Source of the DNA: Rhizobiaceae bacterium
Lineage (GTDB): Bacteria; Pseudomonadota; Alphaproteobacteria; Rhizobiales; Rhizobiaceae
NCBI GenBank assembly: GCA_004299545.1
Contig: SCRB01000317.1
Coordinates: 1-6,227, forward strand
Length of the DNA stretch: 6,227 bases
Direction of reading: 5' to 3'
A model generated the notes under the pieces. It saw only the letters and a list, made by a program, of their open reading frames with translations, searched no databases and was not told the origin of the DNA. This document shows, one piece after another, positions 1-6,160 of this stretch. A program made the translations under genes and the position numbers. Every line of letters starts with the position of its first letter. Position 1 is the stretch's first letter.

Positions 1-206
1 GTCATTCCCGGAACGATTTTCTCCTGGAAATCCGCGAAAATCGCCTCCATGGATTCAGCCTGCTCCGGTGGCGATAGCGCGATCTTCCCAGCGATCCCGC
101 CCGGCGCGGTCTGTGCCCGCACAGGTCGTTGGCGAATGGTCTCCCGGTACGAGGCACCCCATTCGGCGGCCTTCAGCGACCAGTCGCGGAATTCATCCTT
201 ATCCAT
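1..206 (-). CDS. PLP-dependent group II amino-acid decarboxylase, N-terminal fragment (cut by window edge)
   Basis: Only the first 68 codons are present; the gene runs off the low-coordinate edge. The visible protein starts MDKDEFRDWSLKAAEWGASY, continues with RPVRAQT, a PP-E stretch near residues 46-48 and EAIFADFQEKIVPGM at 54-68. This matches the N-terminal helical region of bacterial aromatic-L-amino-acid (tyrosine/tryptophan/DOPA) decarboxylases, where the next residues are usually a T-HW-HPRFFAYF motif. Family members are cytosolic dimers that use pyridoxal phosphate to decarboxylate aromatic amino acids, or sometimes other ones. The PLP lysine and substrate pocket lie outside the window, so the substrate cannot be called. 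The ATG at 206 is supported by AGAGGA at 218-213, 6 nt upstream. It lies about 175 bp downstream of tgt on the same strand, so it may have its own promoter, although I found no convincing one. Confidence 0.72.
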   Translation of the reverse strand, partial: MDKDEFRDWSLKAAEWGASYRETIRQRPVRAQTAPGGIAGKIALSPPEQAESMEAIFADFQEKIVPGM

Positions 207-212
207 GCCGTT

Positions 213-218
213 TCCTCT
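213..218 (-). promoter_or_regulatory. Ribosome binding site of the partial decarboxylase gene
   Basis: AGAGGA on the minus strand, 6 nt before the ATG at 206. It fixes the start of a partial gene that would otherwise be easy to miss because it is short and open at the window edge. Confidence 0.65.
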
Positions 219-381
219 TGCGAGCATCGTCAAAGCCCGCATCCATAGCGAAGACAAGGGCGCCACGGAACCGTATCGCATTCACGATTTCGGTGATTTT
301 GGAGAATGTGAACCCGAGGAAAACGCCTTGACGAAAACAGCTCAGCCCATCGGGCACGCCATTTCCCGCAACCATCCCGCT

Positions 382-1512
382 TCAAAGAGGCGTAATATCT
401 CCTCTCTCCCAGCCTTGCGTGACCAGCGCCGCAGTTTCCGCGAAACGGCCCGCCTCGATGGCCGCGCGGATAGTGCCCATCAGGCTCTCGTAGTAGGCGA
501 CATTGTTCCACGTCAGGAGCATGGCGCCGAGAGCCTCGCCCGCCTTCACCAGATGGTGCAGGTAGGCGCGACTGTAGTCGCGCGCCGCCGGGCAGTCGCT
601 TTCCTCGTCGAGCGGGCGCGGATCGTCGGCATGACGGGCGTTCCGGAGATTGATCTTGCCGTACCGCGTATAGCCAAGGCCGTGGCGTCCGGCGCGGGTC
701 GGCATGACGCAATCGAACATGTCGATGCCATGCGCCACCGATTTCAATATGTCGTCCGGCGTGCCGACTCCCATCAGATAGCGCGGTTTGTCCGCCGGCA
801 ATGCAGGCGCGACGACGTCGATCATGTCGAGCATCACCGCCTGCGGCTCGCCGACCGCAAGCCCGCCGACCGCATAGCCCTTGAGGTCCATGCCGGCGAG
901 GACCGAGGCGGAGCGCTCGCGCAAGCGCGCCACGTCACCGCCCTGCACGATGCCGAATATCGCCTTGCCGGGCTGCTCGCCGAAGGCCGCCTTGCAGCGC
1001 TCGGCCCAGCGCAGCGAAAGCTCCATGGCGCGCTCGATATCGGGTTCCGCGCCCGGCAGGGCCACGCATTCGTCGAGCTGCATCTGGATGTCGGAATCGA
1101 GCAGGCCCTGTATCTCGATCGAGCGCTCGGGCGTCAGTTCGTAGGGCGCGCCGTCAATGTGTGAGCGAAAGGTGACGCCGTTCTCGTCGAGCTTGCGCAG
1201 CTTCGCCAGCGACATCACCTGGAAGCCGCCGGAATCGGTCAGGATCGGATGGGGCCAGCGTGCGAAGTCGTGCAACCCGCCGAGGCGCGCCACGCGCTCC
1301 GCACCAGGCCTCAGCATCAGATGGTAGGTGTTGCCGAGGATGATGTCGGCCCCGGCGGCACGGACATCGTCGAGGAACATCGCCTTCACCGTTCCCGCCG
1401 TCCCGACCGGCATGAAGGCCGGCGTGCGCACGGTGCCGCGCGGCATGGTGATCTCGCCACGCCTTGCCTTTCCGTCCGTGGCGATGAGGCGGAAGGAAAA
1501 GACGGCGGTCAT
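382..1512 (-). CDS. tgt: tRNA-guanine transglycosylase with a degraded zinc site
   Basis: The 376-residue product is the bacterial Tgt enzyme, which swaps guanine 34 of GUN-anticodon tRNAs (Asp, Asn, His, Tyr) for preQ1. Visible landmarks, with Zymomonas mobilis equivalents, are: DSGGFQ with Asp93 (Asp102, general base), DEC with Asp147 and Cys149 (Asp156, Cys158), GIVQGG with Gln190 (Gln203), GGLAV with Val220 (Val233), and [15 protein letters not shown] with Asp267 (Asp280, nucleophile). The Cys149/Val220 pair fits a preQ1-type pocket. The structural zinc site is odd: the usual Cys-x-Cys-x2-Cys plus His reads Ser305, Cys307, Ala310 and Asn336, with normal spacing. The frame is open to 1734, but the ATG at 1512 is chosen because it gives the family N-terminus and overlaps the queA stop as ATGA. 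GGAG at 1521-1518 lies 5 nt upstream, so translation is probably coupled to queA. Confidence 0.96.
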   Translation of the reverse strand: MTAVFSFRLIATDGKARRGEITMPRGTVRTPAFMPVGTAGTVKAMFLDDVRAAGADIILGNTYHLMLRPGAERVARLGGLHDFARWPHPILTDSGGFQVMSLAKLRKLDENGVTFRSHIDGAPYELTPERSIEIQGLLDSDIQMQLDECVALPGAEPDIERAMELSLRWAERCKAAFGEQPGKAIFGIVQGGDVARLRERSASVLAGMDLKGYAVGGLAVGEPQAVMLDMIDVVAPALPADKPRYLMGVGTPDDILKSVAHGIDMFDCVMPTRAGRHGLGYTRYGKINLRNARHADDPRPLDEESDCPAARDYSRAYLHHLVKAGEALGAMLLTWNNVAYYESLMGTIRAAIEAGRFAETAALVTQGWERGDITPL

Positions 1513-2588
1513 GCCGGCTCCGCCCGGAACAGCAAACTCGCGTCGCCATAGGAATAGAAGCGGTATTTCTCCGCGATCGCATGGGCATAGGCGCTTCTCA
1601 TCGTCTCCAACCCGCAAAAGGCTGAAACCAGCATGAACAGCGTCGAACGCGGCAGATGGAAATTGGTCATCAAGAGATCGACGGCACGGAAACGATAGCC
1701 GGGCGTGATGAAAATGTCGGTGGATCCCGACCATGCCGAAAGCGCTCCATCCTCCGCCGCTGCACTTTCGAGCAGCCGAAGCGAGGTCGTCCCGACCGAG
1801 ACGATGTGTCCTCCCCGAGCCCTGACCGCATTGAGGGCAGCGGCCGTTTCGGCGGAGATGTGACCGATCTCGGCGTGCATATGGTGGCCTTCGGTGTCGT
1901 CCGCCTTCACCGGCAGGAAAGTTCCGGCTCCCACATGCAATGTCAGGAAATGCCGTTCGATGCCGCGTTCGTCGAGCGCCCGCATCAGTTCGGGCGTGAA
2001 GTGCAGCCCGGCGGTCGGCGCGGCGACCGCACCTTCCTCGCGCGCATAGATGGTCTGGTAATCGGTCTGGTCCCGCTCGTCGTCGGCGCGCCTCGATGCG
2101 ATGTAGGGCGGCAGCGGCACATGACCCGCGGCGCGAATCGCATCGTCGAGGATCGGGCCGGAAAAGTCGAAGACGAGCAGCGCTTCGCCGCCCTCTCCTT
2201 TTTCCGCAACCGTCGCATCGAGCGAGCCTAGAAAGCAGGCATTGCCATCATGGCCGAAACGGATGCGCTCGCCTTCCCTGACACGCTTTGCCGGCCTCAA
2301 AAAAGCCCTCCAGCGATCGGGACCGGCCCGCATATGGAGCGTCGCCTCGATCCTCGAGGCCGATCCTTCCCGCTCACGAAAGCCGAAAAGCTGCGCCGGG
2401 ATCACCTTGGTGTCGTTGAAGACAAGCGCGTCGCCCGGCTGTAGAAACTCCGGCAGGCGGCTGACGACGCTGTCGGCGAACGGCTGTCCCGGATGCACGA
2501 CCAGAAGCCGCGCCGCATCGCGCGGCTCCGCCGGACGAAGCGCGATGCGCTCCTCCGGCAGATCGAAATCGAAATCCTCGACGCGCAT
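1509..2588 (-). CDS. queA: S-adenosylmethionine:tRNA ribosyltransferase-isomerase
   Basis: The 359-residue protein matches QueA in length (E. coli has about 356) and in its motifs. It transfers and rearranges the ribosyl group of S-adenosylmethionine onto preQ1-tRNA to give epoxyqueuosine-tRNA in the cytoplasm, the step directly after Tgt. Landmarks are the N-terminal [23 protein letters not shown] at 57-67, [11 protein letters not shown] near 172-182, APTAGLHFT at 190-198, [11 protein letters not shown] at 217-227, MHAE at 237-240, [10 protein letters not shown] at 266-275 and [13 protein letters not shown] at 305-317. All look intact. There is no good Shine-Dalgarno sequence before the ATG. 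Instead its A is the last base of the TGA of the upstream membrane-protein gene (TGATG), so it probably depends on re-initiation by ribosomes finishing that gene. Its own stop overlaps the tgt start by 4 nt. Confidence 0.97.
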   Translation of the reverse strand: MRVEDFDFDLPEERIALRPAEPRDAARLLVVHPGQPFADSVVSRLPEFLQPGDALVFNDTKVIPAQLFGFREREGSASRIEATLHMRAGPDRWRAFLRPAKRVREGERIRFGHDGNACFLGSLDATVAEKGEGGEALLVFDFSGPILDDAIRAAGHVPLPPYIASRRADDERDQTDYQTIYAREEGAVAAPTAGLHFTPELMRALDERGIERHFLTLHVGAGTFLPVKADDTEGHHMHAEIGHISAETAAALNAVRARGGHIVSVGTTSLRLLESAAAEDGALSAWSGSTDIFITPGYRFRAVDLLMTNFHLPRSTLFMLVSAFCGLETMRSAYAHAIAEKYRFYSYGDASLLFRAEPA

Positions 2589-3037
2589 CAGAAAAGCCGG
2601 ATCATCAGCGCGCCGGCGATCAGGAGAACGGCGCCGGCAACGCGGCCGAGCGAGATTTCACGCACCGCCATGCCGAGAAAGCCGATGCGGTCGAGCAGGA
2701 CGCCCGCAACCAACTGCCCGGTCACGACGAAGGCCATGACCGCCGCCGCCCCCAGGCGTGGCGTCAGCACGGTGACGCTGGTTACGTAGACCGCACCCAG
2801 CGCGCCGCCGGTCACGAACAGCCAGAGCGCCGGCCCCTGCCAGTTGAGCGGCGTGCCTTGCGCCCGAGCCAGCCCGAAGGCAATCAGCCCGAGCAGGATC
2901 GTTCCGGACAGGAACGAAAAGGCCGCCGCCGCGACCGGCGAGCCGAGCCCCTTTGAGAGATCGGCATTGATCGGCGCCTGGATGGCGATGAAGGCGCCGG
3001 CCACAACGGCCAGCAGCGACCAGATGGCGTTTATCAT
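2588..3037 (-). CDS. YdcZ/DUF606-family small membrane protein (DMT superfamily)
   Basis: The 149-residue, very hydrophobic protein has about five predicted membrane segments (roughly 2-22, 34-57, 70-91, 96-117 and 129-147). Features I recognise from the DMT_YdcZ (DUF606) family are [16 protein letters not shown] at 19-34, SFLSGTILL at 41-49, the W-x5-GGALGAVYV region at 72-85, the [13 protein letters not shown] stretch at 91-103, and [14 protein letters not shown] at 107-122. The family belongs to the drug/metabolite transporter superfamily, and I know of no established substrate. It is a single-domain half-size form, so it may act as a dimer. It starts 7 nt after the cytoplasmic cyclophilin stop, has only a weak ribosome binding site, and its TGA overlaps the queA start by one base. 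That coupling makes a link to queuosine metabolism worth considering, but this is inference from position only. Confidence 0.85.
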   Translation of the reverse strand: MINAIWSLLAVVAGAFIAIQAPINADLSKGLGSPVAAAAFSFLSGTILLGLIAFGLARAQGTPLNWQGPALWLFVTGGALGAVYVTSVTVLTPRLGAAAVMAFVVTGQLVAGVLLDRIGFLGMAVREISLGRVAGAVLLIAGALMIRLF

Positions 3038-3044
3038 CGCCGCA

Positions 3045-3557
3045 TCACTTCACGTCGGCGGCGACCTTCAGGGTGATTATTTTGTCGGGGTCCTGAACCG
3101 GTTCGCCGCGCTTGATCTTGTCGACATTCTCCATGCCCTCGATCACCTGCCCCCATACGGAATATTGCTTGTTGAGAAAGGCGGCGTCGTCGAAGCAGAT
3201 GAAGAACTGCGAGTTGGCGGAGTTCGGGTTCTGCGCCCGCGCCATCGAGCAGGTGCCGCGGGCGTGGTTCATGTTGGAGAACTCGGCCTTGAGGTCCGGC
3301 TTGTCCGAACCGCCCATGCCGGCCCGCGCCGGGTTGAAGGCGGCCCCGGTCGATTTGCCGTAGCGAACGTCGCCCGTCTGCGCCATGAAGCCGTCGATGA
3401 CGCGGTGGAAAACCACGCCGTCATAGGCGCCCTCGCGCGCCAGCTCCTTGATGCGCTGGACATGGCCGGGCGCAAGGTCGGGGAACATCTCGATCACCAC
3501 CTTGCCCTTGGTGGTCTCCATGACGAGTGCGTTTTCGGGATCTTTTATCTCGGCCAT
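3045..3557 (-). CDS. ppiB: Cytoplasmic cyclophilin-type peptidyl-prolyl cis-trans isomerase
   Basis: The 170-residue single-domain cyclophilin has no signal peptide, so it should act in the cytoplasm, catalysing cis-trans isomerisation of X-Pro bonds during folding. The active-site segment FHRVIDGFMAQTGD (50-63) carries the human CypA Arg55/Phe60/Gln63 equivalents at Arg52, Phe57 and Gln60. GTCSMARAQNPNSANSQFF (101-119) gives Met105, Gln117 and Phe119. The position of CypA Trp121 is Phe127 and that of His126 is Tyr132, which in other bacterial cyclophilins goes with weak cyclosporin binding (family knowledge, not tested here). The ATG at 3557 is preferred over the in-frame TTG just before it: it gives the usual MAEIKDPEN start and follows AAGGAAAAGG on the minus strand. 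It lies 15 nt after the secreted paralogue, apparently a tandem duplication followed by compartment specialisation. Confidence 0.94.
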   Translation of the reverse strand: MAEIKDPENALVMETTKGKVVIEMFPDLAPGHVQRIKELAREGAYDGVVFHRVIDGFMAQTGDVRYGKSTGAAFNPARAGMGGSDKPDLKAEFSNMNHARGTCSMARAQNPNSANSQFFICFDDAAFLNKQYSVWGQVIEGMENVDKIKRGEPVQDPDKIITLKVAADVK

Positions 3558-3572
3558 CAACCTTTTCCTTTT

Positions 3573-4178
3573 CTATTTCGCAACGTCGGCGGCGATCCGC
3601 ACCTTGATCATTCTGTCCGGTGAGGAAACCGTGCCGTTCTGGTCGGCGTCACCCTTCTTGATCTTGTCGACGAACTGCATGCCGCTCACGACATTGCCGA
3701 CGACGGTGTAGTTGCCTTCGAGCGAAGGCGCCGGCGCGAACATGATGAAGAATTGCGAATTGGCCGAATTCGGGTCCTGCGAGCGCGCCATGCCGACCGT
3801 TCCCCTGACATAGGGCGCCTTGGAGAATTCCGCCGGCAGGTCGGGCAGTTTCGAGCCGCCCGTTCCGACGCGCTCGGGATCGTATCCCTTCGCTAAATTT
3901 CCATATTCGACATCGCCTGTCTGCGCCATGAAGCCGGCGATGACCCGGTGGAACGCGACGTTGTCATAGGCGTGCATTCGAACCAGCTTCTTGATCTGCG
4001 CCACATGTTTCGGCGCGAGATCCGGGCGGAGCGCAATGACGACATCGCCGCTTTTCAGCGAGATGATCATCGTGTTTTCAGGGTCGGCGGCCTCGGCCTG
4101 GGCGGAATAGGCCGGCGCCGCAAGGGCAATGGAGCCGAGAACGGCAAGGGCAAGCGCGGCGCGCCTTGAAAGCGGCAT
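3573..4178 (-). CDS. ppiA: Secreted (periplasmic) cyclophilin-type peptidyl-prolyl cis-trans isomerase
   Basis: The 201-residue protein has an N-terminal export signal: basic SRR at 4-6, a hydrophobic core at about 8-22, and possible signal peptidase sites after AQA (28) or AEA (30). Periplasmic folding of proline-containing proteins is the likely role. The SRR-A-A-L start loosely resembles a twin-arginine motif, but the standard Phe is missing and Sec export is more likely. The cyclophilin domain runs from about 35 to 199, with FHRVIAGFMAQTGD at 76-89 (Arg78, Phe83, Gln86) and GMARSQDPNSANSQFF at 129-144 (Met130, Gln142, Phe144). The CypA Trp121 position is Ser152. The frame extends up to 4223 into coaD, but the ATG at 4178 is chosen because GAGGAG precedes it and the signal peptide starts there. 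It lies 22 nt after coaD and 15 nt before the cytoplasmic paralogue. Confidence 0.93.
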   Translation of the reverse strand: MPLSRRAALALAVLGSIALAAPAYSAQAEAADPENTMIISLKSGDVVIALRPDLAPKHVAQIKKLVRMHAYDNVAFHRVIAGFMAQTGDVEYGNLAKGYDPERVGTGGSKLPDLPAEFSKAPYVRGTVGMARSQDPNSANSQFFIMFAPAPSLEGNYTVVGNVVSGMQFVDKIKKGDADQNGTVSSPDRMIKVRIAADVAK

Positions 4179-4185
4179 CGATTTT

Positions 4186-4191
4186 CTCCTC
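4186..4191 (-). promoter_or_regulatory. Ribosome binding site that fixes the ppiA start
   Basis: GAGGAG on the minus strand, 7 nt before the ATG at 4178. It argues against the longer reading from 4223, which would add 15 unlikely residues before the signal peptide and overlap the end of coaD. Confidence 0.75.
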
Positions 4192-4200
4192 AGAACCCCT

Positions 4201-4704
4201 TCAGGAAACGAACTTCTTTTCAATCGCCACAGCGACGGCGGCGGGAACGAAGGGTCGGATATTGCCCCCCATCGAAGCGATCTGCCGCACCAATGTGGCC
4301 GTAATGGTGCGAACGGATGGACTTGCCGGCAGGAAAACCGTCTGCAAATCGGGCGCCATCGTTTCGTTCATGCCCGCCATCTGCATTTCGTAATCGAGAT
4401 CGGTGCCGTCGCGCAACCCGCGAATCAGGATGGATGCGCCGTGCTCATGCGCGGCGTCGATGATGAGATTGTCGAAGGAAACCACTTCGATGCGGCTCTC
4501 TTCCGTCCCGAGTTCGGCCTTCGCGGACGCTTCGATCAGGGCCATCCGCTCTTCGAATGAAAAGAGCGGAGCCTTGCCCGGATGGATGCCGATCGCGACG
4601 AAAACCTTGTCGGCAATCGCGAGCGCGCCCTTCAGGACGTCAAGATGACCATTGGTCAACGGATCGAAGGATCCTCCGTAGATGGCCGTGCGCGTCGTCG
4701 TCAT
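4201..4704 (-). CDS. coaD: Phosphopantetheine adenylyltransferase
   Basis: The 167-residue CoaD protein catalyses the fourth step of coenzyme A synthesis, joining 4'-phosphopantetheine and ATP to form dephospho-CoA and pyrophosphate in the cytoplasm. The nucleotidyltransferase signature is clear: [14 protein letters not shown] at 9-22, with the T-x-G-H motif at 17-20. The [19 protein letters not shown] segment at 95-113 is the conserved substrate-binding block. The C-terminal ISSS/T-LVR motif of other bacteria reads [10 protein letters not shown] here (134-143), a form I recall from alphaproteobacteria. The length is a few residues above E. coli CoaD (159), also normal for this class. The gene heads the compact block ending in tgt. 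Only 32 bp separate its ATG from the RIME-like repeat upstream, so its promoter must overlap the repeat unless it is read from the LysE-family gene. The ribosome binding site (GCAGG) is modest. Confidence 0.96.
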   Translation of the reverse strand: MTTTRTAIYGGSFDPLTNGHLDVLKGALAIADKVFVAIGIHPGKAPLFSFEERMALIEASAKAELGTEESRIEVVSFDNLIIDAAHEHGASILIRGLRDGTDLDYEMQMAGMNETMAPDLQTVFLPASPSVRTITATLVRQIASMGGNIRPFVPAAVAVAIEKKFVS

Positions 4705-4736
4705 AGCCTGCTTCTATCATAGACAAACCAATAGTA

Positions 4737-4850
4737 TAGACCATGATCTTAGCCGAAAACCGGGACCACCTTTCGGGATCATGGTCTACCCTTTGTTTTC
4801 ACGCAATTCCGGACGCAAAACCGCCGCGCACTTTTGCTGGAACTGCTCTA
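4737..4850 (-). repeat. RIME-like palindromic intergenic repeat, copy A
   Basis: A 114-bp element made of two palindromes fills most of the gap between the LysE-family gene and coaD. Read on the minus strand, the first palindrome has GCAGTTCC pairing with GGAATTGC (one G-U pair) and an inner GCAAAA/TTTTGC stem. The second has perfect 12-bp arms, TAGACCATGATC (4737-4748) and GATCATGGTCTA (4777-4788), with an inner CCGAAA/TTTCGG pair (4753-4758, 4771-4776). About 55 of the first 62 positions match copy B in inverted orientation. Size and two-palindrome layout fit RIME1, the Rhizobium-specific intergenic mosaic element (about 108 bp); assignment is from memory, not alignment. The element's outer TAG is the stop codon of the LysE-family gene. 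Confidence 0.8.
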
Positions 4851-5465
4851 GCGCCGTGACAAGGCCAGCCAGAGACCGCCGCCGATCAGACACGTGCCGG
4901 CGATCCGCTCGACGATGCGGATACGCTTGTGCGAAAGCCACGAACCGGCACGGCCCCCGAGCAGCGCATAGCATCCGTCGAATACGGTCGCGACGGCCAT
5001 GAAGATGACGCCGTAAAGCACTGTCTGCCAGGCGGCATGGCCGAGCGCGGGATTGACGAATTGCGGGATGAAGGCGCCGAAAAAGAAAAGCGCCTTGGGG
5101 TTCGACCAGATGACGAAGAAGCCTTGCAGGACGAAGGAGGGCGGCCGGCGATGGCCGGCGCGCATTTCGCCCAATTGCCCATTGGAGCGCCAGAGCTTGA
5201 TCCCGAGCCATAAGAGATAAGCCGCGCCGGCGAGCTTGAGCACGCCGAAAATGCTGGCCATATGCGCCACGACGGCCGAGAGGCCGAAAGCCAGGACGGT
5301 AATCATCGTCAGAAGACCGATCTCCGTGCCGAGCACATTCGCAAGGCCGGCGCGCGTGCCGTACTTCATCGAGTTCGCCAGCGTCAGCGTCACGGTCGGC
5401 CCGGGAACGATGACGATCACGAAAGAGGCAAGCGCAAAGGATAAAAGCGTCGTCAATGCAGGCAT
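4848..5465 (-). CDS. LysE/RhtB-family amino-acid exporter
   Basis: The 205-residue integral membrane protein has the usual length for LysE/RhtB exporters and about six hydrophobic segments (roughly 5-27, 39-66, 70-92, 112-133, 147-170 and 184-202). Family marks are VPGPTVTLTLANSMKYGTRAG at about 20-40, including PGP at 21-23, KLAGAAYLLWLGIKLW at 77-92, and WSNPKALFFFGAFIPQFVNP at 120-139. Such proteins export amino acids or related small molecules from the cytoplasm, probably by proton exchange; the substrate cannot be read from sequence. The ATG at 5465 has GGAGAG 5 nt upstream (5476-5471). The TAG stop (4850-4848) is the first triplet of repeat copy A, so the last residues may have been reshaped when the repeat arrived. 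No regulator gene of the LysG or Lrp type is next to it. Confidence 0.92.
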   Translation of the reverse strand: MPALTTLLSFALASFVIVIVPGPTVTLTLANSMKYGTRAGLANVLGTEIGLLTMITVLAFGLSAVVAHMASIFGVLKLAGAAYLLWLGIKLWRSNGQLGEMRAGHRRPPSFVLQGFFVIWSNPKALFFFGAFIPQFVNPALGHAAWQTVLYGVIFMAVATVFDGCYALLGGRAGSWLSHKRIRIVERIAGTCLIGGGLWLALSRR

Positions 5466-5470
5466 GCAAT

Positions 5471-5476
5471 CTCTCC
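5471..5476 (-). promoter_or_regulatory. Ribosome binding site of the LysE-family gene
   Basis: GGAGAG on the minus strand, 5 nt before the ATG at 5465. It supports the start at MPALTTLL rather than any longer reading frame. Confidence 0.65.
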
Positions 5477-5516
5477 GGGCACGCGCGAAACCGGCGGATC
5501 AATGCACGGCTATTTT

Positions 5517-5535
5517 GCACCATGCAAGCACCATG
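5517..5535. promoter_or_regulatory. Short direct repeat upstream of the LysE-family gene, possible operator
   Basis: GCACCATG occurs twice (5517-5524 and 5528-5535), 11 bp start to start, close to one helical turn. A further TGCAC lies nearer the gene at 5503-5507, besides the one at 5516-5520. The site is 52-70 bp upstream of the ATG at 5465, a usual place for a promoter or operator. I do not recognise a regulator for it and no convincing -35/-10 pair stands out, so this is only a candidate. Confidence 0.25.
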
Positions 5536-5597
5536 ATTCGAGACGCCGGCGGCAGACGCAGGATTGCCGGGGCACCGCGACCGGTTCGAGGGGCGTT

Positions 5598-5701
5598 TAG
5601 AGCAATTCCAGCAAAAGTGTGAAGCGGTTTTGCGTCCGGAATTGCGTAAAAGCAAAGAGATAGAGCGTTTCTGTGATTCAAAGAAAAACGGAAACGCTCT
5701 A
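5598..5701 (+). repeat. RIME-like palindromic intergenic repeat, copy B
   Basis: A 104-bp element of two palindromes. The first has perfect arms GCAATTCC (5602-5609) and GGAATTGC (5638-5645), with an inner GCAAAA/TTTTGC stem. The second has perfect 11-bp arms, TAGAGCGTTTC (5661-5671) and GAAACGCTCTA (5691-5701), around a 19-nt loop. Both outer ends read TAGAGC-x2-TTCC inward, so the element has imperfect terminal inverted repeats. The first palindrome closely matches copy A on the other strand (46 of the first 50 bases), while the second palindrome is a different sequence, consistent with mosaic build-up. The end at 5701 overlaps the stop codon of the GFA-family gene. The RIME1 assignment is from memory of the family. 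Confidence 0.8.
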
Positions 5702-6115
5702 GTCTCGGGTTTTGACGGTTGGCGCCGAGCGCTCGAACTGCGGCAATCCATCGTCGATGTCGTAATAATCGCCCTTGTCGGCAACGAAGATATGCGCCTC
5801 AGCCGTAAGCCCGGTGGGCTTCTCGAAGGCGCCCGCCATCACCGAGATGACATCGAGTTCGTCATGCTTCCAGAAAAGCGCGGAGCCGCAGATGCGGCAA
5901 AAGCCTCGCCTGGCCTTCTCCGAAGCGCGATACCAGGTGACGGCGCTCGTCCCCCTGATCTCGATATCCTTGTCGGCGACATTGGTGGCGGCGTAGTGAT
6001 GGCCTGTCTGCTTGCGGCACTGGGAGCAATGGCAATAGACGACGCCGCGCAGCGGCCCGTGCGTGGTGAAGCGCACCGCGCCGCACAGGCAGGCGCCCTG
6101 ATGTGTATCCGTCAT
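5699..6115 (-). CDS. GFA-family (glutathione-dependent formaldehyde-activating enzyme-like) zinc protein
   Basis: The 138-residue protein has the complete seven-cysteine pattern of the GFA/CENP-V fold: Cys9 and Cys11 (ACLCGAVRF), Cys28/Cys30/Cys33 (YCHCSQCRKQTG), and Cys73/Cys76 (FCRICGSALFW). By analogy with Paracoccus Gfa, the 9/11/73/76 set should hold a structural zinc and the 28/30/33 set a catalytic-type zinc. The founder is linked to S-hydroxymethylglutathione formation from formaldehyde, but most family members have no proven reaction, so the substrate is left open. The C-terminal DIDDGLPQFERS stretch (118-129) is typical of the family. The frame is open to 6193, but the ATG at 6115 gives the family N-terminus and follows a GGGGAAAG purine run. 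The TAG stop (5701-5699) is formed by the end of repeat copy B. There are no formaldehyde-pathway neighbours in view. Confidence 0.9.
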   Translation of the reverse strand: MTDTHQGACLCGAVRFTTHGPLRGVVYCHCSQCRKQTGHHYAATNVADKDIEIRGTSAVTWYRASEKARRGFCRICGSALFWKHDELDVISVMAGAFEKPTGLTAEAHIFVADKGDYYDIDDGLPQFERSAPTVKTRD

Positions 6116-6160
6116 GCGCACTTTCCCCGCGTGAAAACGGTCCCGGATCTTTCGCTTCGG

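Noticed and set aside
284..315. TTCAC ... GTGAA inverted repeat upstream of the decarboxylase
   Set aside because: The arms are 5 bp with a 22-nt loop, expected by chance in a gap of this size.
229..334. TTGACG hexamers as -35 boxes (one per strand)
   Set aside because: Neither has a fitting -10 hexamer 16-18 nt downstream, and the minus-strand one is too close to the decarboxylase start.
345..355. Small hairpin GCCC-ATC-GGGC downstream of tgt as a terminator
   Set aside because: The stem is only 4 bp and the following TTTT run is 7 nt away; too weak to call. The rest of the 207-381 gap shows no clear promoter or RNA gene.
49..1164. Long plus-strand open frame of 371 codons opposite tgt
   Set aside because: It is antisense to a fully conserved gene in high-GC DNA, its composition is rich in Arg, Ala and His, and it shows no recognisable family.
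1513..1734. N-terminal extension of tgt up to 1734
   Set aside because: It would lie entirely inside queA, resembles no Tgt N-terminus, and the ATG at 1512 has a ribosome binding site and gives the normal protein length.
1656..2231. Plus-strand open frame opposite queA
   Set aside because: It is a shadow of queA on the other strand with no recognisable domain.
4786..5784. Minus-strand open frame of 332 codons across the LysE-family gene
   Set aside because: It is in another frame of a clear membrane protein gene and reads through both repeats; the similar peptide pieces at its two ends are only translated repeat sequence.
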